Below are positions 16,019 to 25,199 of a stretch of DNA of 32,559 nucleotides, one piece after another; position 1 is the stretch's first letter; every line of letters starts with the position of its first letter. A program made the translations under genes and the position numbers. Under the pieces are notes generated by a model that had not been told where the DNA came from, ran no database searches, and worked only from the letters and a program-made list of their open reading frames with translations. Source of the stretch: Sulfolobaceae archaeon (lineage in GTDB: Archaea; Thermoproteota; Thermoprotei_A; Sulfolobales; Sulfolobaceae); assembly GCA_028277025.1 (NCBI GenBank), contig JAPYVG010000019.1, forward strand, positions 1-32,559, written 5' to 3'.

Positions 16019-17252
16019 TTATGAGATTTGCAACGTTATAACCCGGAATACCAGTTACTTGACCACCGGGGTAAGTACCCGCACTGGCTAGATAGACATT
16101 ATCATATTTTGTCTTATACCCAAGCCTTTTATCAAATAAGAAATTGCTGGTCATAGGTAAATGGTTAAGGTTACCAAAAGGTAAATTGTATATCTTCTCA
16201 GCGTTTCTTGAGTTTAACTCCTCCAAATATATAATGTTCTTTCGAAGTCCTTGGAAAATGTTTTCTAGTTCATCAATATCGGCCATACTTTCAATAACAA
16301 TTCCGCCTCTACTATCGTCAAGAATCGAGGGAAAGATTACCTCACCGAACTCAGTATCAATAAGGGAATACTCAAACCCCTTTAACTGCTGAGGGAACTT
16401 AGGGTACTCTGATAAAATCGCATTATACTTCTTCCAACCCGCATAATCCAGTTCTAATTTAATTCCTAAATAGTCAGAAAACACTAGAGGACTAGTAGAT
16501 ATTACTACCACATCAGCGTCAATAATTTTACCATCAGAAGTGACAACACCGACTATCCTATCCCCCTTCTCGACCAGGTCTACGACTTTAATCCCAGTTC
16601 TGATCTCAGCACCGTAAGAAATTGCGTACTCAGCAATTCTCTCTGCTACAGTACCCATTCCGCCTCTAACTAGAGCCCAATTAGGTGAGAAATAGTATGC
16701 AATTACATAAGCTGGGGCCCTCTCCATACCGTGGTATATGAAGAAATAATGATAATCTTCGGATATGTACTCTGAAAGAAATTTCTTCGCAGAAGTAGTT
16801 ATAAATACTTCCAAACCCTTCTTCTCAGCCTCTTCAAGCACTTCATCTTTTGATGGAGGCTTATCTACATATGTAAATTTCTCTTCCATTAGTTTCTTGA
16901 AGTTAAGTATTAGCTCCTCGAATTCTGGGTATTTCGTCTCACCGACTTTTACCATTTCCTCCTTTCTCTTCTTTTCATCTCTCCAAAACGGGATTACTTT
17001 ATTATTAACGAAGAACGTTTGAAACACATCACCCTTAACTAATGGAATTTTAAACTCTTCCACTAAGAACTCTGGCATTAAACCCAATACATATGAAGCC
17101 CTACTAATTCTAACCCCTTTAACCTCTATCGTATCCGTCATTCCGCCTATTTTCTCATTTGCCTCTAACACCGTAACATTGAACCCTTTCTTTGCTAAAA
17201 TTGCGGAAGCTACGAGCCCGTTATGTCCGGCACCAACGATTACTACTTTCAT
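15999..17252 (-). CDS. FAD-dependent oxidoreductase, phytoene-desaturase-like (COG1233 type)
   Basis: A flavoprotein of about 417 residues. The N-terminus is a dinucleotide fold VVIVGAGHNGLVASAILAKKG with the GHNGL variant typical of the PYROXD2/phytoene desaturase-like group, followed by VLEANEKIGGMTDTIE, which holds the ribose-binding Glu and the GG motif. The C-terminus has the second FAD contact NVYLASAGTYPGGQVTGIPGYNVANLI. The reaction cannot be named; no carotenoid genes are adjacent. The ATG at 17252 is preferred over a GTG at 17261 because a GGTGAT Shine-Dalgarno (17257-17262) precedes it. The gene follows the hotdog thioesterase within a few bases, so the two are probably an operon acting on related acyl or isoprenoid compounds (inference). 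Confidence 0.82.
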   Translation of the reverse strand: MKVVIVGAGHNGLVASAILAKKGFNVTVLEANEKIGGMTDTIEVKGVRISRASYVLGLMPEFLVEEFKIPLVKGDVFQTFFVNNKVIPFWRDEKKRKEEMVKVGETKYPEFEELILNFKKLMEEKFTYVDKPPSKDEVLEEAEKKGLEVFITTSAKKFLSEYISEDYHYFFIYHGMERAPAYVIAYYFSPNWALVRGGMGTVAERIAEYAISYGAEIRTGIKVVDLVEKGDRIVGVVTSDGKIIDADVVVISTSPLVFSDYLGIKLELDYAGWKKYNAILSEYPKFPQQLKGFEYSLIDTEFGEVIFPSILDDSRGGIVIESMADIDELENIFQGLRKNIIYLEELNSRNAEKIYNLPFGNLNHLPMTSNFLFDKRLGYKTKYDNVYLASAGTYPGGQVTGIPGYNVANLIIKTYQC

Positions 17253-17257
17253 TTTTA

Positions 17258-17725
17258 TCACCTAGAATTAACCTTTCTTCCCCTCAAGATATACCAGGTT
17301 CCTAAAGCCTTAGCACCGAGTACTTGCTTTTTATCATAAAAATCTACTTCAACGACAACAGAAACTCTCCCTGCCCTAATAACCTTCCCAACACACGTAA
17401 AAGGACCGTCTTTCATAGATTCTAAGAAGTTGATTTTTAGCTCTTGGGTAACTTGATCATCACCGTCATTAACAGTCATAACTGCTAAACCTCCAGTATA
17501 ATCGATTGTAGCCATAATTGCACCACCATGTAAAACGTTACCCACTCTCAGCACATTAGGTGAATATTGCAAAGAAGTTACTGCTAATCCTTTATCTAAC
17601 TTTATAACACGTAAACCTAAATACGAAAACAAATTCTCTTTACTTAATACCTCATTCACTTTATCAACATCAAAAGTTTTTACAATGTCCTTTTTACTAT
17701 AACCTATGTTGATATCATCACTCAT
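17258..17725 (-). CDS. PaaI-like hotdog-fold thioesterase
   Basis: A 155-residue protein with a single hotdog domain. The signature N-V-L-H-G-G-A-I-M-A-T-I-D (about 81-93) has the His-Gly-Gly of PaaI/YbgC-like acyl-CoA thioesterases and an Asp at the end of the central helix; the later strands VTQELKINFLESM and VIRAGRVSVVVEVDFYD complete the fold. It probably hydrolyses an acyl-CoA. The stop lies next to the start of the FAD oxidoreductase, which suggests co-transcription. Its 5' end overlaps that of the divergent gene at 17706 by 20 bp if both first ATGs are used, so one of the two starts may be further downstream. Confidence 0.85.
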   Translation of the reverse strand: MSDDINIGYSKKDIVKTFDVDKVNEVLSKENLFSYLGLRVIKLDKGLAVTSLQYSPNVLRVGNVLHGGAIMATIDYTGGLAVMTVNDGDDQVTQELKINFLESMKDGPFTCVGKVIRAGRVSVVVEVDFYDKKQVLGAKALGTWYILRGRKVNSR

Positions 17726-18344
17726 ACAAGAGATTATTTTGAAAGCATTACAAAAAATTTCACCTAAATTTTGTTATTCATATACTTTATATACCGAACC
17801 ATTCTACGTTGAAGGTAAGGTAGCTGATATAAAAATCACGGGAAAGATAAGAGGAGAGAGTACTGCATTAATAAGAGTCCTAGATAGAGAAGTTAAGATA
17901 AAAGTTGAAGGGAGGAAGATAAGAGTTTATTATAACGTTACTAAAGAGTTCGACATGCTGGACTTTGATAAATTAATAGATGAGGTCTCATCTTCCCTAC
18001 TTATTAACAAGGAAGGATTATGCAGAAGTACCAAGAAAAGGTTAGAGGTTAGAAGTGTTGAGGGAATTGAAGTACAACTTACAGACGAGATAAAGGAAAA
18101 ATTAACTTTTATCTTAACTCCCTATTTCGGGAGGGAAATTGAGGTTAATAAAACCCCTTTTCCACTTCCTAAAGGGGTAAGAGTCATAAAAATAGTAGCT
18201 TATAGGGATTACTTGTATATCCAATTTCTTAATAACCAAGGGGCTTTCTGGTACGGTGAATTTGAAGACATGGCAAAGAAAAGTCCTCATTTATTAGATT
18301 TAATTAAATTGAAGAGAGAGATTATGTCTACTTTAAAGAGATGA
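17706..18344 (+). CDS. Hypothetical protein
   Basis: I do not recognise this protein of up to 212 residues. It is mixed alpha/beta, lysine-rich, with no membrane segment. Residues about 35-85 look like a beta barrel or sandwich (VEGKVADIKITGKIRGES...VKIKVEGRKIRVYYNV). The C-terminal half ends with YRDYLYIQFLNNQGAFWYGEFEDMA. The first ATG makes the gene overlap the divergent thioesterase by 20 bp with no visible Shine-Dalgarno, so a later start (for example TTG at about 17738) is possible. The 3' end overlaps the convergent DUF123 gene by 58 bp, a long coding overlap. Confidence 0.6.
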   Translation: MLISSLIQEIILKALQKISPKFCYSYTLYTEPFYVEGKVADIKITGKIRGESTALIRVLDREVKIKVEGRKIRVYYNVTKEFDMLDFDKLIDEVSSSLLINKEGLCRSTKKRLEVRSVEGIEVQLTDEIKEKLTFILTPYFGREIEVNKTPFPLPKGVRVIKIVAYRDYLYIQFLNNQGAFWYGEFEDMAKKSPHLLDLIKLKREIMSTLKR

Positions 18345-18652
18345 GATGAGTTCTCTTTATCATCACTATTTCCAAATCCTTTAACATACTTAAACACGGT
18401 CAGTTTCTTAGCTATTTCTTTTTCACCTTCATTTAAGACAATTACACCGATAGGATTGCAAAGCTCTGTAAGAAAATCTATATGCCAATGCTTCTTTTCT
18501 TTATTTCTGATTAAATGCCTCGAAATTCTTTTATCGCAATTAACTCCGCAAGAACCCACGTATGCATAAATACCTTTTTCTATATTAAATTTCTTACCCT
18601 TAGTGACAATAATTCCTTCTTCACAGTCAAGTAAAACAATATATCCCTTCAT
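18287..18652 (-). CDS. DUF123 GIY-YIG-like nuclease (Uri family)
   Basis: A 121-residue single-domain protein. It begins MKGYIVLLDCEE, then GIYAYVGSCGVNCDKRISRHL (about 27-47), then KKHWHIDFLTE, and ends with KGFGNSDDKENSSHLFKV. This is the order of the DUF123/COG1833 family, a GIY-YIG superfamily branch found in archaea and sometimes fused to endonuclease III. The Y-V-G-S segment, R in RISRHL, HWHID and the S-D-D/S-H-L end are the conserved points. A role in DNA repair or processing is inferred from the family. It is divergent from the methyltransferase with only 15 bp between start codons and overlaps the gene at 17706 by 58 bp. Confidence 0.85.
   Translation of the reverse strand: MKGYIVLLDCEEGIIVTKGKKFNIEKGIYAYVGSCGVNCDKRISRHLIRNKEKKHWHIDFLTELCNPIGVIVLNEGEKEIAKKLTVFKYVKGFGNSDDKENSSHLFKVDIISLFNLIKSNK
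18638..18645 (+). promoter_or_regulatory. TATA element of the methyltransferase gene
   Basis: AATATATC lies about 26 bp upstream of the GTG at 18668, inside the first codons of the divergent DUF123 gene. It fits a leaderless transcript beginning at the GTG. Confidence 0.55.
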
Positions 18653-18667
18653 TTATGAAATGAATTT

Positions 18668-19273
18668 GTGAAAATAGTTATTGAACATTTAGAGCCTATT
18701 TTATCGGAATGGATTTACTACGAATATGAGAGCTCTTATAAGATTGTTGGTGATGATTTATTAATAACTGGGATAAAAATTCCAGGGCTCCCGAGTACCC
18801 CTAAGCGGTTTAACGAGGTTTTTGACCCTTCAGAGGTTATAATCTTAGATCCTCAAGCTGATAGAAAGTTGAGTAGAGAGGATTTAAATAAGGCTAAAGC
18901 AGTAGTAATAGGCGGTATCCTAGGTGATCACCCGCCAAAAGGTAGGACTAAATTACTTTTGTCCGATAAATTCCCAGAGGCTATGAAAAGGAATATAGGA
19001 AAATATCAGTTCCCCATAGACGGTGCGGTACTTTACACAAAGCTTCTTATGGAAAACAAAGAGATTAAATATGTTTTTGGCCTACAGATAAAATGCAATT
19101 ATAGGGGTTTAGAAAACGTAATAGAATTACCTTATGCATATATATTAATTTGCGATAGACCATATATTTATGAGAAGTTACTTAATTATTTAACTAGAGG
19201 ATTAAAAGATTGTAGAATATATTTTGATAAAGAAAAAATATTTATGGATATAGAAAATTCAGTAAAAACTTGA
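18668..19273 (+). CDS. SPOUT methyltransferase, Sfm1-like (DUF431)
   Basis: A 201-residue protein. The central part VVIGGILGDHPPKGRTKLL (about 79-97) and the following RNIGKYQFPIDGAVLYTKLL are hallmarks of the DUF431/COG2428 family, the archaeal relatives of yeast Sfm1, a SPOUT-fold enzyme that methylates an arginine of ribosomal protein S3. The DHPP-G-RT loop is the SAM-binding knot. The archaeal substrate is not established, so a protein (ribosomal) or RNA target are both open. The GTG start at 18668 fits the TATA at 18638-18645 and gives KIVIEHLEPILSEW, the usual beginning of the family. It is divergent from the DUF123 gene and 35 bp before a wHTH gene. Confidence 0.82.
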   Translation: MKIVIEHLEPILSEWIYYEYESSYKIVGDDLLITGIKIPGLPSTPKRFNEVFDPSEVIILDPQADRKLSREDLNKAKAVVIGGILGDHPPKGRTKLLLSDKFPEAMKRNIGKYQFPIDGAVLYTKLLMENKEIKYVFGLQIKCNYRGLENVIELPYAYILICDRPYIYEKLLNYLTRGLKDCRIYFDKEKIFMDIENSVKT

Positions 19274-19308
19274 TAAATTTTTATTAAGCGAAAAAGAGTA
19301 ATTTAATA

Positions 19309-19641
19309 ATGATGAGTGAAAAATTAAAGGCTAGTAAGGAAATAATAAGATGTTGCTATAAGATTTCTGATACAGATATCGATTGTTTATTCAAATTAAT
19401 AGAAGTTAATAGACCCATAACCTCAGAAGAATTATCAGAAATGCTGAAGATGAGTAAGGCAACAGTAGAAAATAGTCTAAAGAAACTGATAGACCTTGGA
19501 CTAGTAGTAAGAGAGAAAGGCGATGAGAAGAAAATAGGGAGACCTAAATACTATTATGCGGTAACTGAGAACTATATGGATAAGATAAGGGAAGATTTGC
19601 AAGAATGTTCTAGGAAAATTCAAGGAGTTTTTCAATTTTAA
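19309..19641 (+). CDS. Winged-helix transcription regulator (TrmB/COG3355-like)
   Basis: A 110-residue regulator that is essentially one winged helix: SDTDIDCLFKLIEVNRPITSEELSEML (helices 1-2), SKATVENSLKKLIDLGLVVREK (recognition helix and strand), GRPKYYYAV (wing), then a dimerisation helix. The plan fits archaeal TrmB-type/COG3355 regulators. Four Cys (a CC pair near residue 15, one in IDC, one in ECS) raise the possibility of redox control or metal binding, unproven. A TATA-like AATTTTTATT about 28 bp upstream suggests a leaderless transcript starting at the double ATG. Its stop overlaps the stop of the convergent membrane-protein gene by 4 bp. Confidence 0.8.
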   Translation: MMSEKLKASKEIIRCCYKISDTDIDCLFKLIEVNRPITSEELSEMLKMSKATVENSLKKLIDLGLVVREKGDEKKIGRPKYYYAVTENYMDKIREDLQECSRKIQGVFQF

Positions 19642-20198
19642 CTAGTTAAGCTTTTTAACTCTTGTTTTAATCTCTCTAATTTTTCTAAGTAATAAACTGT
19701 ATAAAACAAGAATGAGAGGGAATCGACCTCAAAACCCAAACCTAAGCCTAAGAACAAAAATGATTGTAAAGGAATTAAAAATGAAAGAAATAGAAAAGTA
19801 AGAGAAATGACATTAAGGGAGACACTGTGTTTATGAAACACCTGGACTTTGGTAAAAAGTGAGGTAACAACGTCTAATGTGTTCAAAGAATCTAAAAACC
19901 CTATGACACTTCCTTTTAATTTACTTAATTTAGACTCCACAAAATCGGAGACAGAGTCAAATGAGGGTAATGTTCTTAGCCCTACCAGCAACTCTTCAAT
20001 CAGTGTTTGCGACTCATTAGCAGAAACTATATCTATAAACTTCTTAAAAGCTAAAAGCGTAGTTAGTGATTTTACTACGTGTATTTCTTTTGAGATTTTA
20101 GTTATTTTTTTCTGTAATAAAATTAGTTGTAGAAGAGAATTAATACCAGCAGCTAGACTGCTGCTAGCTAAAAGTGCAATGAATAAACTTACCATCAT
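19638..20198 (-). CDS. Membrane protein, paralogue of the one at 3317-3877
   Basis: A 186-residue protein, the same length as that at 3317-3877 and with the same plan: N-terminal hydrophobic helix (about 4-28), a hydrophilic helical middle with LIEELLVGL (about 65-73), and a hydrophobic hairpin near the C-terminus (about 129-150 and 155-168) followed by a charged tail (LEKLERLKQELKSL). It starts at the last base of the wHTH gene at 20198, so the two are one operon and translationally coupled. The arrangement of a wHTH protein followed by a membrane protein recalls the one-piece membrane-bound regulators ArnR of Sulfolobus, but here the parts are separate. The function is unknown; anchoring or signalling to the wHTH protein is inference. 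Confidence 0.75.
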   Translation of the reverse strand: MMVSLFIALLASSSLAAGINSLLQLILLQKKITKISKEIHVVKSLTTLLAFKKFIDIVSANESQTLIEELLVGLRTLPSFDSVSDFVESKLSKLKGSVIGFLDSLNTLDVVTSLFTKVQVFHKHSVSLNVISLTFLFLSFLIPLQSFLFLGLGLGFEVDSLSFLFYTVYYLEKLERLKQELKSLTS

Positions 20199-20479
20199 TA
20201 TAATTCTTTAGATAAGTCATTAATAAGCTCTGCTAATCTAACTTCCAGTTCTCTGACTTGCTTTAATTTTTCTAATAACCTCAGCCCTTTAGGAGTTATT
20301 TTATAACCATATTCTGACTCTTCTAAATACCCTTTACTGATGAGGTAATCAGCATATTTTTTAAGTATTGCAAAGCTTAAATTAGCGTTCTTCATTAAAG
20401 CAGATTTTGCAGTATAACCATCATTAACAAGCTCCAGCATCTCCGTAATTATCTCTAATTCGTTTCTTTTACTCCTCAT
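20198..20479 (-). CDS. Winged-helix protein (HTH_45-like)
   Basis: A 93-residue archaeal winged helix of the PF14947 (HTH_45) type: RNELEIITEMLELVNDG, TAKSALMKNANLSFAILKKY, then a recognition segment YLISKGYLEESEYGYKITPKG, and a C-terminal helix (LRLLEKLKQVRELEVRLAEL) suitable for dimerisation. Such proteins act as transcription factors in Sulfolobales; ArnR has the same type of domain. The stop and the next gene's start share a base, so it is coupled to the membrane protein at 19638. AT-rich TATAAAAT sequence at about 20507-20514 (minus strand) may be the promoter. Confidence 0.82.
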   Translation of the reverse strand: MRSKRNELEIITEMLELVNDGYTAKSALMKNANLSFAILKKYADYLISKGYLEESEYGYKITPKGLRLLEKLKQVRELEVRLAELINDLSKEL

Positions 20480-20539
20480 CTTGTATATAATTATTACTTC
20501 ACCCTTTATAAAATTTATATAGACTAAGAAGACTGTGAA

Positions 20540-21151
20540 CTATTTAGAACTACTTTCCTCTCCCTTTTCAATTAGCTGTTTTAATAACTCATAATCCTTA
20601 ACACCCCTATATTTTTCTACTATTTTAAGAATATTTTCAACATCCTCTTTATTCAATTTAACATCAACGACCTTAGACAATTTGCTTAAAACCTCGCTGA
20701 GAGGTTGCATAGATTCTATGAATTCTGGGATAGTTAATTCTGGCATAGGTGAAGAGTAGAGGTTCATTAAGGATAAAGAGATGAGGATTAATCCTTTAGA
20801 TACTATATTTTTCAACTCCTCCAACTGTTTATTCTTATCTTGAAGTTGAATAATCTCGTCCTTTTTGCTACTTAATTCCTTAACGTATTCTGCTATTTTA
20901 TACTTTTGAATTTCTAGTGAAATCATAGCGTCCCTAACAGTTTTAGAAGCTATATACCTAACTTCCCCAGAGCCAGTATTTACACTTATTATATCCCCTT
21001 TAATGAAAAGATTCTCTATACTTTTCTGAATACTCTCTCTCGTTAAATACGGAGTTAATGAAGCTATTAGTGTTGTAAAATCTATACCGTTAGGGCCAGA
21101 TTGTGCTATAGTAGTTAATACCAGCCTATCCCTTTTTTGAATGAACTCCAT
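20540..21151 (-). CDS. Winged-helix protein with coiled coil
   Basis: A 203-residue cytosolic protein. Residues about 1-75 look like a winged helix (RDRLVLTTIAQSGPNGIDFTTLI, then TRESIQKSIENLFIKGDIISV and a wing GSGEVRYIAS). Residues about 78-118 form a coiled coil (EIQKYKIAEYV...KDEIIQLQDKNKQLEELK). The C-terminal part is helical. A long AT run at 21168-21182 (minus strand TTTTTTTATTTTTAA) is about 25 bp from the ATG and would make it leaderless. It is divergent from the phosphomevalonate kinase gene and the 5' ends nearly overlap, so it may be a regulator of, or simply a neighbour to, the mevalonate genes. The specific function is unknown. Confidence 0.7.
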   Translation of the reverse strand: MEFIQKRDRLVLTTIAQSGPNGIDFTTLIASLTPYLTRESIQKSIENLFIKGDIISVNTGSGEVRYIASKTVRDAMISLEIQKYKIAEYVKELSSKKDEIIQLQDKNKQLEELKNIVSKGLILISLSLMNLYSSPMPELTIPEFIESMQPLSEVLSKLSKVVDVKLNKEDVENILKIVEKYRGVKDYELLKQLIEKGEESSSK

Positions 21152-22132
21152 AATAGAGTAGAGGTGTTAAAAATAAAAAAAGTAGTTTCAGCCCCTGGAA
21201 AAGTATTATGGATTGGTAGTTACTCAGTAGTATTTGGAGGAATCTCACACGTAATTGCTATTAACAAGAGAGTTAGAGCTGAGTGTAGTGATTCAGAAGA
21301 AAACATATTTGAAACCTCTTACGGTACATTTAAGGGAAAAGGAAATGAGTTAATAGAAAGTGTTATTACTCAATTCGAAAAACTAGGAATTAAATTACCT
21401 AAACTTCATGTTAAACTATTTAACGATCCAGAGTTTTTAATAAACGGGAAGAAAACAGGTTTAGGAAGTTCATCAGCTGCAACGGTGGCATTAACAGCTT
21501 GTATTTATACACTCTTATATAATGAACTCGACCTAGATAGGATCCATGAGATAGCACAAAAAGCGAATTATACAAGGCAAAAAGGTATTGGAAGTGGTTT
21601 TGATATTGCTGCAGCAGTTTATGGCTCAATAATTTACAGAAGATTTAACGATATAAATAAAGTGGATGCTAAAATAGAGAAGTTTGAGATAGGGAAATTA
21701 GACATGGCTTTAGCGTTCATAGGAGAAAGCTTTAATACTGTTAATTCTGTCTCTAAATTTATAGAAAAAAGCTCCATACCACTTTTCAGCAAAATCATGA
21801 AATACATAGATGAAGAAAATGAATTCGCAATAAAACTACTGAAAAAAGGTAGAATTGAGGATGCAATTGAACATTTAAGACTTGCTAGGAATATGCTCAA
21901 TAATTTAGCTGAGAAAATAGTTGGGGTAAAGATAGAGAATGAGATCACAAAGGCTTTAGAAAAAATAGCTGAAAAAGAAGGTGCGTTATTCACAATTTCA
22001 CCAGGTGCGGGAGGGGAATCTGTTTTCGCGATAGGTTATAATTTAGAAAACGTGATAGAAGAGTGGAGTAAGATTAAAAATGTAAGTGTTATAAGGCTAA
22101 AGGAGGATGAGGGATTAAGGCTTGAAACTTGA
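21137..22132 (+). CDS. Phosphomevalonate kinase (GHMP kinase)
   Basis: A GHMP-family kinase of about 322-331 residues. It has the N-terminal [20 protein letters not shown] and the GHMP phosphate-binding loop [14 protein letters not shown] (about 114-127), followed by an ASP-like [12 protein letters not shown] segment and a C-terminal [11 protein letters not shown] motif. Family features and immediate coupling to diphosphomevalonate decarboxylase identify it as the kinase that turns mevalonate-5-phosphate into the diphosphate, the 'eukaryote-type' step retained by Sulfolobales. The start is uncertain: ATG at 21137 overlaps the divergent gene by 15 bp, while GTG at 21164 starts just before the conserved [16 protein letters not shown] at 21161-21166 has no suitable start codon after it. 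Isoprenoid products feed the archaeal membrane lipids. Confidence 0.85.
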   Translation: MNELHNRVEVLKIKKVVSAPGKVLWIGSYSVVFGGISHVIAINKRVRAECSDSEENIFETSYGTFKGKGNELIESVITQFEKLGIKLPKLHVKLFNDPEFLINGKKTGLGSSSAATVALTACIYTLLYNELDLDRIHEIAQKANYTRQKGIGSGFDIAAAVYGSIIYRRFNDINKVDAKIEKFEIGKLDMALAFIGESFNTVNSVSKFIEKSSIPLFSKIMKYIDEENEFAIKLLKKGRIEDAIEHLRLARNMLNNLAEKIVGVKIENEITKALEKIAEKEGALFTISPGAGGESVFAIGYNLENVIEEWSKIKNVSVIRLKEDEGLRLET

Positions 22133-23099
22133 AGCTGAAGCCATAGCACCTTCAAACATAGCAATTGTCAAGTATTGGGGTAAGAAGAACGAAGAACTTA
22201 ATCTACCGTTAAATTCCTCCCTTTCAGTCTCGTTGAAGGGACTAGAAGTTAGGACTAAAGTGATTTTCTCAGAGGAGTTCTCAAGGGATGAAGTGTTTAT
22301 AAATGGGGAGAAAGCAACGGAGGAAGAAGTCAGAGAATATAGTGGTAAAGTGTTAAATATTTTCAGAAATTTATACGGAAAAAAATTATATGCGAGGGTA
22401 GAGTCGTTCTCTAACTTTCCTAAATCAGTGGGTTTAGCTTCTTCCGCCGCTGGAATAGCGGCCCTAGTAGTAGCTTCAAATGAGGCACTGGGTTTAGGAC
22501 TTAGTCAGAAAGAACTAAGTAAAATTGCGAGAATAGGATCTGGGAGTGCTTGCAGAAGTATTCCAGGTGGGTTTGTGATTTGGGAAAAAGGAGTTAGAGA
22601 TGATGGGGAAGACTCGTTCTGTTATCAACTTTTCCCACCAGATTACTGGAGTGACTTAGTAGATGTAATCCCTATAATTTCCCATCAGAGAAAGAAAATT
22701 TCTTCTAGAAAAGGAATGATAATTACAGCGAATACGTCTTATCTTCTTGAATGTAGGCTTAAATTCATAGAGGATACTTTGCCTAAGGTAATAGAAGCAA
22801 TAAGGAGAAAAGATGAAAAGGAGTTTTTCTATTGGACTATGAGACATAGTAATAATATGCATGCGGTTATACTAGATTCTTGGCCTTCATTCTTTTATTT
22901 AAATGATAAGTCATTTGAAATAATTGAATGGGTTCAAGAATTTAACAACGCTGCATACACATTTGATGCTGGGCCAAACCCACATATTTTCACTGTTAAA
23001 AAATACGTTAATGATGTGATAGAGTTCCTTAAAAAGATAGGAATTGAAAAATATTATATTGCAGAAATTGGAGATGGGGCTAGAGTTATCAAAAATTAA
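22122..23099 (+). CDS. mvaD: Diphosphomevalonate decarboxylase
   Basis: A 325-residue GHMP-fold decarboxylase that makes isopentenyl diphosphate from mevalonate-5-diphosphate. Diagnostic features are [14 protein letters not shown] (about 10-23), [11 protein letters not shown], the phosphate loop [13 protein letters not shown] (about 104-116), [14 protein letters not shown], and the C-terminal [10 protein letters not shown] with the catalytic Asp. Length is normal for the family. The start is a TTG at 22122 that overlaps the kinase stop by 11 bp and is served by a GGAGGATGAGGG Shine-Dalgarno at 22102-22113, so kinase and decarboxylase are translationally coupled. The 3' end overlaps the convergent HD gene by 4 bp. 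Confidence 0.93.
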   Translation: MKLEAEAIAPSNIAIVKYWGKKNEELNLPLNSSLSVSLKGLEVRTKVIFSEEFSRDEVFINGEKATEEEVREYSGKVLNIFRNLYGKKLYARVESFSNFPKSVGLASSAAGIAALVVASNEALGLGLSQKELSKIARIGSGSACRSIPGGFVIWEKGVRDDGEDSFCYQLFPPDYWSDLVDVIPIISHQRKKISSRKGMIITANTSYLLECRLKFIEDTLPKVIEAIRRKDEKEFFYWTMRHSNNMHAVILDSWPSFFYLNDKSFEIIEWVQEFNNAAYTFDAGPNPHIFTVKKYVNDVIEFLKKIGIEKYYIAEIGDGARVIKN

Positions 23100-24295
23100 A
23101 CCTTACAACTCTCCAATATTCTTTTATATTTTTCCACTTTTTCTTCCATGTCAACATGATATACAATTATAGCCTTTTTTAACTCTTTCACAGCGTTTAT
23201 AAGGTTCGACACTCTAGATAGTTGAGTAAGTTTATTTCCATCATAAATATAAACGGCCTCCTTTTCTTCCCTATAGGGCGTATCGGAAAACTCGTAATAA
23301 ATTATCTTACTATTCGTCTCTCTACTCAAATTTAATAACTCTTCTCTATCTATTAAATGGAAACATTCTCCTACTATATCCCTTTTTATCCTCTTATATC
23401 CTTGCCTATAAATTATAGCATTTTTAAAATGTTGATCTATTCTATCGAGTAAGGAGAATATTTTGAACTCTGTTATTTCCAGTGGATTAGAAAGGTCTAA
23501 TAAGCCAGTGGAAATAAGTTTTGAAATCGCATGAGAAAGTATTGAATTATACATTCCTACCACGCTATGAAAATAAACGTTTTCAAACATATACATTCTG
23601 GATAAGAGGAATTGTTCTACTATAGGAATAGCCTTGCTCAAAATAGCAATTTTTCCATCAACATAAACTAAAACCCTTTTTAACCTTTCAACGTCGTAAA
23701 AACCGTAACTTACTCCAGCATAATATGAATCCCTTAACAAATAATCGCCTCTGTCAGCATCTATAAAATTAGAAATTAACTGTAAACTCAGTCTCTCCTC
23801 CTCATTTTTAGGATCTTCATTAAGCACGTGAATTATGAATTTAACTGGATCGCCTTTTGCCACTTTATCAATGTAAGGAGCTAAGTATTCCTCTATTATT
23901 TTAATGCCTAACTTAACGTGAGTCTTATTACCCAAATACTCAACCTTTCCTCCATAAATCTCATCAAATACTTTTATTGCACTTTCAAAAGTGTGTGAAA
24001 AAGCTAAATGCCCTATATCGTGAAGCAAACCTGTAAGGCTTACTAGTAGTACGTAATCATCATCAATAAAATCGACTTGCTTATTAAAATTTAGAAATTT
24101 CAGAAATTCTTTCACTAAGTGCATTACCCCTAAACTATGTTCAAACCTAGTGTGTCTCATTCCCGGGTAAACCATATATGCTAAGGCATTTTGAGTGATA
24201 TATCTCAATCTCTGAAAATAAGGTGAGGAAACTATTGGCAATATCCTCTCGTCGATCTCTATATACCCATGAATAGGGTCTCTAACAATCTTCAT
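23096..24295 (-). CDS. HD-domain phosphohydrolase (dGTPase/SAMHD1-like)
   Basis: A 399-residue protein of the COG1078 family. The metal-binding residues are visible: His48 and His53 in [10 protein letters not shown], His92-Asp93 in LLHDIGH, His101, and the later Asp in [14 protein letters not shown] (about 175-185). The opening [14 protein letters not shown] and [17 protein letters not shown] are family hallmarks. Related enzymes hydrolyse dNTPs to nucleosides, but other phosphate esters are possible. The start lies directly against the stop of the MTA phosphorylase gene (24296), so the two form an operon of nucleoside metabolism. Confidence 0.88.
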   Translation of the reverse strand: MKIVRDPIHGYIEIDERILPIVSSPYFQRLRYITQNALAYMVYPGMRHTRFEHSLGVMHLVKEFLKFLNFNKQVDFIDDDYVLLVSLTGLLHDIGHLAFSHTFESAIKVFDEIYGGKVEYLGNKTHVKLGIKIIEEYLAPYIDKVAKGDPVKFIIHVLNEDPKNEEERLSLQLISNFIDADRGDYLLRDSYYAGVSYGFYDVERLKRVLVYVDGKIAILSKAIPIVEQFLLSRMYMFENVYFHSVVGMYNSILSHAISKLISTGLLDLSNPLEITEFKIFSLLDRIDQHFKNAIIYRQGYKRIKRDIVGECFHLIDREELLNLSRETNSKIIYYEFSDTPYREEKEAVYIYDGNKLTQLSRVSNLINAVKELKKAIIVYHVDMEEKVEKYKRILESCKV

Positions 24296-25021
<726 letters not shown>

Positions 25022-25030
25022 TTAGTAAAG

Positions 25031-25040
25031 GGTTTAAAAA
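25031..25040 (-). promoter_or_regulatory. TATA element of the MTA phosphorylase operon
   Basis: TTTTTAAACC on the minus strand lies about 24 bp before the ATG at 25012. Its upstream (BRE) side is occupied by box D of the C/D sRNA at 25042-25045. Confidence 0.6.
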
Positions 25041-25041
25041 G

Positions 25042-25089
25042 TCAGTTGAGCGTTTCCAATCACAAATCATTACAGCTGGTGTTCATCAT
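25042..25089 (-). ncRNA. C/D box guide sRNA
   Basis: On the minus strand: box C ATGATGA (25083-25089), guide ACACCAGCTGTA (25071-25082), D' ATGA (25067-25070), spacer TTT, C' GTGATTG (25057-25063), guide GAAACGCTCAA (25046-25056) and box D CTGA (25042-25045). Guide lengths of 11-12 nt and a 3-nt D'-C' spacer are canonical. The D+5 rule predicts methylation at a G in a target containing UUGAGCGUUUCC (D guide) and at a G in UACAGCUGGUGU (D' guide). I cannot assign targets with confidence. The transcript ends against the promoter of the phosphorylase operon. Confidence 0.7.
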
Positions 25090-25199
25090 TACTTTTCAAT
25101 CTTCCTTTTTTAAGTATAAAAATTTTTGAGTATTACAATTAAAAAGTGTTAGAAACATTTGGAATAAGGTTTAAAAACCTAAACTGAGATGCTAATCTT

